Shown here: piece after piece, positions 47,201 to 59,800 of the stretch
Layout of the letters: every line of letters begins with the position of its first letter
Numbering within the stretch: position 1 is the first letter of the stretch
DNA from: Pleodorina starrii
Taxonomy: Eukaryota > Chlorophyta > Chlorophyceae > Chlamydomonadales > Volvocaceae
Length of the DNA: 64,000 bases
Assembly: GCA_030267565.1 (NCBI GenBank)
Contig: BRXU01000013.1
Coordinates: 1,094,001 to 1,158,000 of the forward strand
Reading direction: 5' to 3'
Notes under the pieces: model-generated
What the model was told of the DNA's origin: nothing
Database searches by the model: none
The model's input: the letters and a program-made list of their open reading frames with translations, nothing else
Translations under genes and position numbers: made by a program

Positions 47201-49119
47201 GCTGACGGCGGCGCTGGCCGGCGGCTCCACCGCCGCCGCCGCGGGCGGCGGAGCCGCCCGCGGCGCCAGCGGCGGCCACTCGCCGGCGCTGGGGCTGGCG
47301 GGCCGGGACGCCGCGGCCGACAGCGTGCTGCTGGACGCTTCCGCCGCCGCCGCAGGCGGCGGCGGCGGATGCGACGGCAGCGGCGGCGGGCCGTGCGAGA
47401 CGGCGGCGTTGACCAGCACCCGGAATTTGTTTGGCCATTTCCTTCCGTATGGCGGCGGCGCGGGGCCGCCGCCGCCGCGTGTGGGCGCCGGCGGCGGCGG
47501 CGGTGGCGGCGTCGCCGCCGCCTCCGGCGGGTCCATGTCCGTGTCGCTGTCGCTTGGAAGGCTGCCGGCGGGCCTCCTCGCCGCCGACATATCTGCCGTC
47601 GGCGGCGGCGCCGGCGCTTGGGTCCGCAGCCCCAGCCTCGGCAACCAACCGTTGCGTCGTCCGCTGTCCCATTGTGACAGCGCTGAGCGGTACGACAGCG
47701 GCGGGTTCACGTTGCCGTCCGATACGGAAAGGCCGACTTCGGAGCTCGGCGCCGGCGGCTTCGCCAGCGGGCCCGCCGGCGCCGTTGCGGGAGGGAAGTC
47801 CGACGCGCCGAAGGCGCGGCAGATCTCGGGCCTGCTGGCGGCGACAGCGGCGGCGGCGGCGTCCGGAGCGTCGGCGCCGACGCCGCGTTCAGGCCAGATG
47901 ACCCGTGGGTCGTCGTACGGCCCCGTCGCGTCGGTTCCGGAGGAGCCCTCGCTGACGCCGGCGCCGCGGATCCCGCGCATGGTCGTGTGCCGTACGCACA
48001 GCACGCTGGTCACCGCCGGCGGCGGCGGCGGCTTCGATGATCTGCCGGGCCCTGCCGCGGCTGCGCCATGGCGGACGACGGCATCGGGGTCGGGTATGCT
48101 CGGGCCGACCACCAACCGGCGCTCGCCCCTCAAGTCCTTTGTAGAAGCCGCCACCTCACCGGGTGTCTTCCGGCGGCCCAGCCGGCTGGCCGACCCGCCG
48201 CCGCCGTTGTACCAGACCCCCTCAAGCGACTTCCGGGACCCGACTGCCGGCGGCCCGAATGAGCCCAAGCGCGGCGACGGCGGCGCCTCGCTGGGACCAT
48301 TGACGGCGTCGTACCTGTACGGCACTCAGCCGGACCGCACGGCCGCGGACCTCCAGTCGGGCGCGCAGGCGGCGGCCGCCGCCGCCAGCGGCGGCGGCGA
48401 GCCAGCGGCGGCGGCGGCGGCGGCGGAGACGGGGCCGTCCTTCCTGCGCGAGCTCCGCGAGCGGCAGCTGCTGGACGACGAGACGGCGGGCGGACTCACG
48501 GGTCGGTCGTCGTTGCGCGGCTGGCGCTCCTGGACCGGCTCCTCCGCCGCCGGCTTCTTCCGCCGAGTGGAGCGCAGCTTCCGGCGCGCGACGGTCGCGG
48601 CGATGGCGGCAGCCTCGAAGATCAGCTTCACGGGAGGCGCGCGCTCTGGGGACGCCGCCGCCGGCGGCGGCGCCGCCTCCACGGCTGCTGCTGTGGACGC
48701 ACTGGACTTCGCCGGCCGCGACGCGGTGGCGACGGCGGCGGTCTGGGAGGTTGAGAGCCGCTCGAGCTCGCAGTCACATGGCACGCACAGCAGCAATCTG
48801 TCCCATGGGTCAACGATCCAGAGCGCGTTGCAGCTGCAGCCAAGCCGCAACGGCCGGCGCGGCGGCGGCGGCGCCGGCGCCGGCGCCGGCGGCAGGACGC
48901 TGTACGCGTCGCCGTCGACGTACGGCTCGGAGTTGCGGTCCACGTGGACTGAGCTGCCGTACAACATGGGCGTCGACCCGGCGAGCGTGGGCGCGGTGCT
49001 CGTGTTTCGTGGCTTCCGGGTGAGCCGTGTATGAGTGTGTGGTTTTAGGGTTTAGGATCTTTAGGGTTTTAGGATTTTCCGGCGTCTGTACCTGCGGCTC
49101 GTCGCCTCGTCTCGCTTCG

Positions 49120-49162
<43 letters not shown>

Positions 49163-52100
49163 CCCTTCTCTCTATACCATTCCCGGTCGCGACCCCCCGT
49201 CCTCTCGATAACGCCGTCTCCGTTCCTTCGCTGCGGTTACCTTCTCCTTTCTTACCCATCGTCCCCCATGACCCCATCCCCCATGAAACCCCATCCCCCA
49301 TGAAACCCCAGGTTCGCTGCGGCATGCACAGCGGCGTCCGCGACGCCGCCGAGATCAACCGCCACCACCCCTCCGGCCGCACCCGCTACAGCGGCCCGCC
49401 GCTGTTGACCGCCAAGGCCGTGTCCGACGCGGCGCACGGCGGCATGGTCTTCGCCTCGCGCCACACCGTGGCTCTGTGCTCGGCCGCCTTCCTGGCTAGG
49501 CGTGTGGTGGTGTGGCGGCTGGGGGACTACGTGCTTGGCGCTCCCCGCCTGGCGGCCAGTCTGTTCCAGCTGTCTAGCACCGCGCTGGTGCTGAGGGCGG
49601 TGCTGCACCGGCCGCTGAGCAGGACGTTCATGCCGCTGGGGCTGGGTGAGTGGGGGTGGGGCTGGCTGGGCTGGGTGGGTAAGGGGCTGGCTGGGCTGGG
49701 TGGGTAAGGTGAGGTGAGGTGAGGTAACCTAGACGATGCCGCGGCGGAGGCGACCGAGAGCCCCGCAGTACACAACACGCCTCTGTTGCCTTGTCAGTAT
49801 TGGGTGAGCTGCGACTGCGGGGGGTTGGCTGGGTGGGTGGTTGCGGGGGAGGGCTGCGGCGCCGGGTCTGGGCCGGCGGCGGTTGGGGCGGCGGCGGCGG
49901 CTGCGTGCGCGTGCAGCGGGTGGGTTCATTGAGTGCTGGGTCTCAACCGCCAAACACAACCCTGCCGCGGCGGTGCGCTACGCTGCGCTCGGACCTCCTC
50001 CCTCGCAGGCCTGCTGGACGCGCCGTTGTCCATGGTGGCGTGTGCCGCCATCCGACTGGCCTCACCGACGGTTCTCGAGTCAGCGCCGCCCGCCGTCAGC
50101 CTGGAGGCGGCATCCGTGTTCCAGGTGAGTAAGTGGGCGGGCGGGCGGGCGGACGCTTTTAGGTTTTTATTGGTTTTAGGGTTTTTGAAGTTTTTTGGGG
50201 AGGGGTTTCTGCTTCGACACACCGATACACCGCTACCACCGGCATCATTACGAGCAGTACGACGATCCGCCCCTGTACGAGCACCCCACCTCCACCCCAC
50301 CTCCGCCCAACGCACCCAGGCCCTGTGCTACCAATACGCCCGCCTGCACGGCGGCTACCTGGCTCAGCTCGGTGTGGGTCGCGCGCTGTGTGTCTTCCCG
50401 GACGCCTACGGCGCGGCGCTGTGGGCGGCACTGGTGGCGGCGGGCATGGCGAGCCACCCCTGGAGCCCCGAGCTGCTGGACACGCCGCAGTGCCGGCCCA
50501 GGACGGGGCTGGACACCTCGGTGAGAGCGCGGGAGCGGGAGGAGGGGCAGGAGGAGGAGGAGGAGGAGGAGGAGGAGGGGCAGGGGGAGGGGGGTAGAGG
50601 ACGTTGCCGCAGTGGATGGATGGGGGCGGGCAGTGGGTATACCCAGTCGGTCGGTCGGTCCTTGGGTGTCTGGACGGGCGGTAGTGGAGACGATGCTGCG
50701 GGATGTGGGGGCGGCTGGGTGGCTGTGTGGACGGGTGGCTTGGGCGGGTTGGGTTGGGTTGGATCGGCTGGTATCCGGCTCGGCTCGAAATGAAGAAAGT
50801 GGGTTGGCTGGGTGTGTGGTCGGCTGCGTGGCTTGGGTGGGTCACCTGGCCCGCGACCAGCCGGCCGCTTGGTGTTTATCCTGTAGGCTGGCCCTTCCTC
50901 CCCAAACACGCCCCTGCTCCCCTCGTTCCCTCCCTCGCCCCCGCCCCCGACACGCGCCCCGACACGCGTCGCCAGGGCCGCGAAGTGGAGGTCGCCCGGG
51001 GCCCTCGGATCCAGGCCGTCGTACATTTCGGCCCCGTGTCGACCCTGCTGCATCCCCTGACCGGTCAACTGTCGTACGAGGGCGGCGCCGTCGACACCAC
51101 GATGCGCGTGTTGAACGCCCTCGGCACCACCGGCGTGGTCGCGACCATGGAGGCGGCGGCGTCGCTGCGCCGCTACCGGCCCGCGGACGCGGCGCGCTCA
51201 GCCCTGCTGGGCGGCAGCGGCGGCGCCGCCGGCGGGAGCAACACCAGCAGCGGCCCGCCGCCGTCGCAGCTGCGGCCATCATCGTCGAGGGGCCGTACCG
51301 ACGGTGAGGGCGACGGCGGTGCCGGCGCCGCCGCCGCCGCCTCCGGCGGCGACGGCACCGGCAGCGCCAGCCACCGCAGCAGCTCGACCACCTGGCGGGA
51401 ATTCCTGCGGCCGCAACCGGCGCCGCTGCTGCAGCAGCACCAGCAGCAGCAGCACGGGGCCGCGCTGCCGCGCTCCCGTTCCTCGGCGGACCATGTGGCC
51501 AACCGCGACGCCGCCGGCAGCAGCAGCGGCGGCGGCGGCTACGGCGGCAGCGGCAGCCACCACGCTCTCCAGCTGGCACGTGTTCCCTCGCCGTGGCTCG
51601 GCGGCCAAGCGGGGCTGGCCAGTGGGCCGTACGGCACCGGATTGCCCCGCGTCGTCGCGCCGCGTCATGCCAGCGGCCCGATCCTGTTGCAGGGCGCCGC
51701 CAGCGGCGGCGGCGGCGGCGCCGCCGCCGCCGCCGGCCCGGCGTCATGTAGCCCCGATGGGCTGCTGGCCGCCGCCGCCGCCGCCGCCGCCAGCAGCCCG
51801 TTGTGGCGGCGCGGGGACGAGGGGCGTCGCGTCGGCGGTCCAAAGGCTCACAGCCAGTTGCCGCGTGCCACCCCCGCGGCCATCCCTGCCGGTACGGACT
51901 CGGCCAATACTTCGGGCACCGACGGCACTGACGGCGGCGGCCGCGACAGCCAGCAGGACAGCGGCGGCGCCGCCGCCGCGGGGCCCCTCGCTGCGGCGCC
52001 GCGGCGCGGTGGCAGCGGCACCCAGCTGTCCATACACCTGGGCCCGGTGGGGCCGTTCCGCGGCGGCGGCGGCGCCGCCGGCATGCTGTCCGTCGCTGGC

Positions 52101-55100
52101 GGCGCCGGCGGCGACGCGGCGGCACGCGCCGCCGCGCTCGCCGCTGCCGGCATGGGCAACGACTCGCTGCTGCTGTTACTGACGATGTCGGGAGACCTGC
52201 CCCAGACGGGCCTTATGGTGACGGGCCCGGCCGGCGGCCACACGGGCCCCGGCGGCGGCGGCCGGCGCGATTACGCGAGGGTCAGCGAGGGCAGCCCGCT
52301 GGTGGGCTGGATGATCAGCGGCGGCGTGCAGCTGGGCGTGGCGGCGGCGAGCGGCGCCGCTGCGGCGGCGGCGGCGGCGGCTGTTAACATGCGGCTCGGC
52401 CCCACCGCCTCGCACCTGGATTCGGGCGGACTGGTCAGCGGATCCCATCTGCGACCGGAGGGCTCAACAGGCGATGGCGCGCCGGCGCCGGCGCCGGCGC
52501 CGGCGGCGGCGGTGGCGGTGGCGGCAGCGACGGGCCACATCTGCGCGGCGGGGCAGTCTGCGACCGCTGCTGCCGGCGTGGCGGAGCCGCGGCAAGGGCC
52601 GCCGCCAGCGCTGCAGCGGAAAGAGCTGCAGCCGCAGCAACAGCTGGATCCGCAGCTGGAGGGCGAGGCGGCGCCCGGCGGCAGCGCCGGCGCCGCGGCG
52701 ACCGAACGGGCTGGCTCCAGGGCGGGGCCGCCGACGGGGCTGGCAGCGCCAGCGGCATCGACGACGGCAGCGGCACGACTGCCTCGACCAGCTCAGGCAC
52801 CGGCGGTTCGGTCGGCAACGTCGATATCATCGGCATCGGGGGGATGGCGGGACGCGTCGGCGTCTGCTTTGGCGGGGAAGGCCGCCAGCAGCGGCGGCGG
52901 CGGCATCCGACCGATGGCGTTGGCGCCGCCGCCCCGCGTTCCGCTCACCGCGGCGGAAGCGGAGCCGCGGCACTCGGCGTCGGCGAGTGGCGCGCCGGCG
53001 CGCGCGCCGGCGCCGGCCGGCGCGCCGCCGTCGGTTCCGTCGAACGACGCCAGCGACTGCAGGCCGGTACCCGGCGGCGCGGCGGCGTCGTCGCAATCCG
53101 AGTCGTCTGCCGGGACGGGAACCGTGTCGCCGTCGTCGCCGCTGTCGTCTCAGCAACGGCACGGCAGCGCCCGCGCCGCGGCCGCGGCCGCGGCCGCCAC
53201 CACGGTCGTGGCAGCGGCCACGGCCGCCGCCGCCGCCGCGGCAGCGGCGGCGGGACCCTCGCCGCCGGCGGCGCGGCAGAGTGTCGATTCCGCCGCCGCC
53301 AGTTCGACGCAGCCGAGCGACTCGGCGGAGGCGAGCTCCGACCCCGACGCCGCGCCGTCGGCTGCCGTACACCTGCCGCCTTCCGCCAAGCGGCCGCCGC
53401 TGTGGCACCCGCGCCAGCTACGGCCACAGCACAGCGCCCGCGACTACATGACCGGCGGACCCATGGGTCCAGAGCGCGTCTACCAGTCGTTCACATTCGG
53501 GCAGAAAGGCGGGGCTATGGCGCGGCCGCGGCTGCAGGACCTCCTTGCCGTGAGTCCATACACCTCTGAGGCGGCCGCCGCCGCCGCCGGCGAGATCCAG
53601 CCTGCCGGCGCGGCTGGCGCCGCCGCCGCCGGCGGCAGCCGCCTCGGCGGCGGCGGCGGCGGCAGCGCCGCTGACGGCGCGCGACGCGGCGACTCCGTCG
53701 CCGAGCGCTGCCCGGCTGCTGCGCTCTCCTCCGATCCCGCGGGCGGCAGGGGCTGGGGCGCGGAGCTGCCGTCGCTGCCGTCCACTCGTACGGGGTACGG
53801 CATCGGCCAGGGCTCGTCCTCCCTGGAGGCCCTCATCCGCGGACCCAACGGCCGCATGAGCCGATCATTCACCTTTACGACCCACCGCCGCTCGCCGCTG
53901 GCCGTCTCGTCGTACGCCGGCGATCCGGAGCTCGGCGCCGCCGTGACGAGCGGCGGCGGCGGCGCCGCCGCCGCTGCGTCGTCGCGCCCCATGTCTAGCC
54001 TGTCGCGCGTCTTCTACGGCGCCGGGGCGGCCGTCGGGTTGATCAGCCGTGACGCCGCCGCCGCCGCCTGCAGCGGGTACGACGCCAGCCGCGAGTCGAC
54101 GCCGCGCGGCAGCAGTCAGGGGCCGCAGGGCGCCGCCGCCGCCGCTGCCGCTGCTGCCGCCGCTGCGGCGGCGGCCGCCGCAAACGCCGGCGCCGCCGCC
54201 GCCGGCCGCTCCAGGCCCAGCCGCCGCGATGTGAACGCCGCCGCCGCCGCCGCCGTCAACGCCGCGGCGGTCGTCGCGCAGTTGCATCGCTCTACTTCTT
54301 GTCCTCGGGGAGCCCGGGGGCGGCGAGGCTCACTGCCGCATCCCCAGCTGGCCGCCCTCCCGGCAGCGGCCGGTGCGCTGCTCTCCGGACCCGGCGGCGG
54401 CGCCTGCGGCAGCGTCCAGCCCTGGGGCCAGTCGGCGGCCGCCGCCGCCGCCGCTGGCGGCGGCGGCGGTATGGGCACGTCTCCCTTCACCCTACTGTCA
54501 GAGTACGGCCGCAGCAGCAACAGCGCCGGTACGCTGCCCACCTCCCTCAACTCGACCCAGTTTAGGACGAGCAACGGTGAGATACGCGGCAGCGCGCAGG
54601 ATGGTCGCGGCAGCGGCGGCACCTCCGGCGCCTCCGCCACCGCGTCACCGCCCAACGTTGACGCCGGGTCGATCGCCTCCGCCATGGCATCCGGTGCTAC
54701 CTCCGGCGGCGCCGCCAGCGGCGCGACGGCGGCGGCGCCGCCGTCGTCGCTGCTGCTCGCCAGCGGTGGCGCGGGACCCCTCAGCGCCATTCTGGCGCGC
54801 ATGCGCGGCAGCGTGGGCAGATCGCGATCCAAGTCGAAATCCCTCTCCCGCTCCTCCGTCACCAATGTCGCACCGCTGGAGAACACCTCCCCAGCCGCCG
54901 GCACGTCGCCCCAGGGCGACGGCAGCGGCGCAGAATCCGTACGACATGACGCGGCGGCGGCGGCGGCGGGTGCGGCGCTGGGATCCGCCGACTTGCAGTG
55001 CGGCAGCGGCGCCCGCGCGCGGCTCGCGAGCATGTCGCAGTTCCCCTCGGGCAGCAGCACCGGCGGCGGCGGCGGCGGCAGCGGCGGTGCGGTGTCGCGC

Positions 55101-56861
55101 ACATTCCGCGGCCTGTTGTTGACGGAGAAGCTTCCGACGCTGCCCGAGACGAACCTGGCGCCGCTCCTTCGGGAGATCCGACACCTGCGGCTGCTGCTGG
55201 TGCCGCTGCGGCTGGCGGCGCGCGGTGGCGGCGGCGGCAAGAAGGGCGCCGCCGCCGCCGCCGCGGCGGCGGCGGCGGCAGCGGCGCCGCAGAACACGAC
55301 GGAGACGGCGTCGTGGGTCGAAACCGCTGCCGTGGCGCCGTCGCCGCTGCAGGAGCGGCCGCGGTCACGCAAGGAGCAGCAGCAGTACGGCATGGGGAGG
55401 GCTTCGGAGCACATGCAGGCGAGTCTGCACGTTTGCACATTGTACGGCGGATCCCGGCGGGTGTACCGGTACCTGTTTTGCCTGCCATGCTGCCCCGTGC
55501 TGCCTCCCGCTTATTCCTTCCTCAATCTCCCCGCTGGTTTACGGCACTGTACCTATCGGTCGCTGGTCTCTTAGGGTTCCCAATGCTCCGAAACCCTCCT
55601 CGGCCGCCCCAACGCTCGCCCCGCCCCTCCCCGCCCCTCCTCGCCGCCCGGTCCACTTCCGCAGGTGTATCGAGTTCTGCTCCGGGAGCCGGAAACCGCC
55701 GCGCAGCCCCAGCCCCAGCCCCGGGCCCCGCCCTTGTCCTCACCCCAGCTCCCCGCTCTGCAGCAGCGGCAGGACGCCGCGCCGGGCCACTCCCACTCCC
55801 ACACACCCACACCCGCCCCGGCCCCGGTCCCCCAAGCGCCGCAGGCCCAACAGCCGCTGGCAGCCCCAGCCGCGCCGTCCAGCCAAGGCCAGGTCCAGTC
55901 GCCATTTCTCGCCGCCGGCGAAGCGCAGCCGCTCCCGAGCGGCGAGATCGACCCACGGGTCAGCGTTGGCGCCGGCACGGACCCCAGCGACCGGCCCGGC
56001 CCCGTCGAGGCCGCGACGGGCTCCGGCGACGGCGACGCGTCTCACTCCATCCCCTTCCCCGCCGCCGCCGGCGGCGGCGTCGCCGCCGCCGCTGTCGCCG
56101 CCGTGGGGCCCGTCGAGTCGGACGAGCCGGACCCCGCGATGCTCGTGTTTCAGTTCCTGAGCGGCTTCGCGGATGTGTCCGATCCGCAGCTCTCGGGGCT
56201 GTGGGCGGCCCACCCGGAGCGCTCACTGATGCAGGACCGGAGGCTGGCTGATGTGGTGCAGGTAACGACGCGGTTGTGGGGGTTGGTTGGTTGATTGGTT
56301 GGTTGGTCATGCGGTTGGTTGGTTCCGTACCCAAACCCGAACCACCATGGGAGGGCGTCTAACGACGTCCAGCGAAGGTTGGCCCTTCCTTCTGCTCCCA
56401 AGTGCTCACTTCATGCGTCCCTCTGCTGTCCTTGGGCCGTTGGGCCGCCGGCTGGTAACGGCTCGTCGTACTGGGGCTCGTTACAACTTGAAAAAGGGTA
56501 AACGCGTTTTTAGGTGCAATGCACAGAAGTACTGTTATTGCTGCTGCCTCGTCGCTATGTTGCACCTGCCGCTGCCGAGCCACTTTACGCCGTTGCTAAC
56601 GGATGTTGCTGCTGCTGCCGCTGCCGCCACAGCTTCGCGCCCGACTTGTCGCCCAAGCGGCTCGAGATGAAGTATTCGAGCGGGACAACTTTCTCTTTTG
56701 AGGCTTCGTGCAGCGACGGCATCCAAGGCAGGCAGACAGGCAGGCAGGCAGAAGAGGCCCCCGCCCCCGTCCCCCGGCGCGCCCGTCTGCTCCCCTCCAC
56801 TCACCCCGGCAGCGCACTGCACGGCAAAGCGCTCGCAACTCCGCATCATAACCCGAAATAA
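40979..56861 (+). CDS. Receptor-type class III nucleotide cyclase, 16 exons
   Basis: Class III cyclases make cAMP or cGMP. Exons: 40979-41142, 41289-41334, 41803-42310, 42853-42926, 43211-44419, 44821-44829, 45606-45623, 45880-45991, 46445-46565, 46865-49019, 49312-49645, 50009-50124, 50320-50520, 50976-55418, 55665-56261, 56514-56861; every junction keeps phase, giving 3,484 residues. Signal peptide MKRAVLLSLLLLALTAAFSSA. Residues about 70-600 resemble extracellular solute-binding proteins (GALMDLEPFL, LHYRADVLAAHGLAVPRTWEQLLAA). Membrane helix about 622-644. The cyclase core starts ETTLVVTDIEASTVLWEEL with metal-binding Asp671 and Asp715 (TEGDSFTVAF), is interrupted by about 700 low-complexity residues (exon 10), then resumes VRCGMHSGV and KAVSDAAHGGM. 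A degenerate second half follows (GRALCVFPDAYGAA; PRIQAVVHFGPVS; VATMEAA), then about 1,400 low-complexity residues and a C-terminal LEMKYSSGTTFSFE. The usual Asn-Arg catalytic pair is not visible in the first domain. Substrate (ATP or GTP) cannot be told. Confidence 0.88.
44821..44829 (+). other. 9-nt microexon (VVT) of cyclase gene
   Basis: GTTGTGACG sits between TTCGCAG and GTGAGG. Joining it to the previous exon (ending ETTL) and the next (DIEAST) yields ETTLVVTDIEAST, the expected first strand and metal site of class III cyclases. All three junctions are phase 0. Confidence 0.75.
45606..45623 (+). other. 18-nt microexon (DIEAST) of cyclase gene
   Basis: Lies between CTGATCAG and GTGAGT and encodes DIEAST, including the first metal-binding Asp. 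The next exon begins VLWEEL, completing the motif. Confidence 0.85.
46015..46064 (+). repeat. (GGGGC)10 in cyclase intron 8
   Basis: Ten uninterrupted GGGGC units within the intron 45992-46444, 24 bp after its donor. G4-prone on the sense strand. Confidence 0.95.
46660..46745 (+). repeat. CGTAT/CGTAC tandem repeat in cyclase intron 9
   Basis: Degenerate pentamers (CGTAT, CGTAC, CCTAC) over about 85 bp in the intron 46566-46864. Non-coding. Confidence 0.85.
49122..49160 (+). repeat. (CT)n microsatellite in cyclase intron 10
   Basis: About 19 CT dinucleotides in the intron 49020-49311. It sits upstream of the acceptor and is pyrimidine-rich. Confidence 0.95.
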
Positions 56862-59800
56862 CCAGTCTTTGACACAGCCTTGGCTGAATTTATAGAACTG
56901 TGCATCCATTTAAGCACCACGCGTATGAATGCGGTCACCGGGTGTGTGGGTGTGTGGGTGTTGTGGATAATTACATCCGCCGGGGCCAGGTCCTGACGAA
57001 CGAACGAACAGCCGCGCATCCCCGGCATCCCCGGCTCCTACAGACGTCGCCGCGCTTGAAAGCACACGCATGGGAGCTGGGAACCCCTTTATGCACGTCT
57101 GGTTTACGGCTGGTTTACGCTGGTTTACGGCACTGGGAACCCCTTTATGCACGTCTGTGCGCGCGTTGGGGCAACGCATCTGGTGGGTGCGCATGCCAGC
57201 ACCGCGCCGCGCCGCGCCGCGCTGCGCCTGATTGGGCTGGCGGCCCGCCGGGGCCCTGAGTGAAATCGCGCGGCCCGTTGAAATCGAACTGAAACTCAAA
57301 TTAGACTCATGCCTGCTTGCGTGCGGTGGCAAATTGCCGGATCAAAACGTCCACCTGGAAGGCCATGGCCAGGGCCAGGGGATTTTGGTCGTTGTTTTTG
57401 AAGAACCGAGAACTGTGTCTGGCGCTGAAGACCCATTGCCATCTGTGCATCACTGTGGATCTGTGCATCACTGCCGGGCCGGGCCACCTATGTCAGAATC
57501 AACTGTGCGGTTAGTGATGGCCTCCTGGGAGCTGGGGAAGCGGGAGGATGGAGGCCGACATGAGAGGACGTCATGGGAGCAGGGGCTGGCCCCGGGTGCG
57601 GCTGCTAGGGATGCGGCTGCGATTGGGAGCAGGAGCTGTCACACGGAGAGAGTGGGAGAGGGGCGTGCACACCCACACGCGCGCATTCGCAATTTCGCAT
57701 GCTTGGGAGGCGAGCGAGGGCAGGCGAGGGGAGCGCCGCGTCCAAGGGCCCCACCTAAGCGTTACCGTGCCGTGCCGGGCGAGCTGGCCGACGGGGCGGC
57801 CGTGACATGCAGCGCAGTGCAGTGCATTGCGGCCCAGGGGGGGGGGCAAAGGCATCCATTCGTGAACGCATGCCGTATTGTGTTAAACACGGTGGCGCCA
57901 GGGTGAGGCGCTGGGTCAAGCACTCCTTCACGGAAGGACCGGCACTGTTCGGTTGGACGGTTGTTAGGTAAAGGTTGTTAGGTATGCCAAGTCAGATTCA
58001 CAGTCGCCGTGCTTCCCTCCTCTGTTCACGCGAGGGTGGACCACCACACAAACAAACCCGGACTTGGGCCCCAATTGCACTAGTACCGTAAATCAAGAGT
58101 TGCCGCGCAACCCCGACCGCATCCGCCGCACGCGCACACACCGAGGTTCCCCTTTGGGCAGCGCGTGTTTCCATGTCGACCAACCATGACAGCCTTCAAC
58201 AACACACCAAACGCGACGTCTGGTTTGCCACCAAAACGCGCCTAGTGCCACGCGCCCTTCCGCAACCGGCGGCTGCGGGCGCGGGCCCCAACGTCCCCCC
58301 GCCGACTCAGTCAGAAACGAAAGACCTACCGCACTGGGCCACACCGCAGCAGACCCCCACCATCCACAACAACTTCCCACGGGCCGCACCACTCCCCTCC
58401 TCCGCTCGCCTCCGATCCATCGCTGCGGTTCCCTGTTCATCATCACACCCCCGGATCGCCTCCCTCCCTCGCTGCTGCTGCCCGCACCTCTGACGCCGCT
58501 GGTGCCACCGCCCGAGGCCGGCCCGACCCTTCCCAGACAGAGAAACACGTCCAGAGCCGCGCACCCGCACTGGCACCTGCACTGGTGTCGCAGCGCGCTT
58601 TGCGCGCACGTTCTCGCGCACACGCACGGGAAGCCCCTCGACACTGGAGCCTCCTGCGCCCGACAGACCACCCCCCCGGCAGGGCTCCAGGCCGGGCCAA
58701 GACAGCCGCTCGGCGCCAACACCGGCCGCGGGCCCCCACGTCCTCCACCCGCGCAAACTACACAATAACGTCGCCTCGGCTACTTCGCTGCCTTGACTGC
58801 CGCCGCCACGCTCGCCCCCAAAGCTTTACGCCCTTCACCACCTGGGCCCCTTCACGACATACGGCTGCTCCCAGTCGGCGCAAAGGCTTCCAATCGGCGC
58901 GTGGGCCCTCCTCTTCATCTTCCTCCTCGAGGTCGGGGTCGGGAGGTGACTCGTTGGATCACCGCGATGGCAGCGGTGGCCAGGAAGGAGCGAGGACGGG
59001 AAGGAGGGAGGCAGCGGAGCGTCCGACGCCCTGAGGCGCCTGGCAAAGGGAAGCGCTTCGAGGGCCTCGACGAGGATAGGATCCCAGGTGGCGGAGGAGC
59101 CCCCCCGGGGAGGAAATGCGGCGGTTTGGTGGGGCCGGCCGGCCGCGGCGGGGATTGCCTCTGGGGTCTACTTGGATAGCGGCTCACAGGTGCCACGAGA
59201 CACAGCGACGGCAAGCACCACCACCAACCACCAACACCAACCACCACCACCAACGACCACCACCACCAACCACCACCGCCACCCGGGGGTCTACTGAACT
59301 CCGCGGGTGTCGAGCGCCCTCGCGCGCGAGGCCGACCGGCGCGCGGTTAAACATTCGACTAACAACCGGACGTTGTACATACGGTAGTACGGACCCTAGC
59401 GGCCGCTGCCAACCGGCAGTGAACACGGACGCTGGAGCACAAAATCAGATGACAGGCGCACGATTGCGGACCTCACCCACACCCACACCCACACGCACCG
59501 GAACCTCTACCGGGTGACGCCAGCCAGTAAAAATCTCGTCGGATGTTCTACCGGTTCCCGGCCCCTCCCCCGCCCCCCGGCGCTCCTGCGGCAGTGACGG
59601 GCGCTGTTGCCGCCACAACGGCGGCGCCGCCCCGCTGCGAACAAACAATTCGCGCAGATCCGCAAATGTGCACGGAAACGCACGAGAAATGCACAAATGA
59701 CACCCAGCCCCGAATACCGGTAAGTTATAAGAGTTGGCGTATGCTATGGAATGCGCCCCGAAATGCAAACAAGTGACTGTCCGCGACGAGGCCGGTCGCG

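Noticed and set aside
46871..54287. Long minus-strand frames opposite cyclase exons 10 and 14
   Set aside because: Shadow frames of Ala/Gly-rich codons in GC-rich DNA; the plus-strand model is supported by cyclase motifs and phase-consistent introns.
58780..59250. Minus-strand acidic frame (DPDLEEEDEEEG) as a possible gene end
   Set aside because: A stop lies just upstream in the same frame and no acceptor-linked exon or family match was found.
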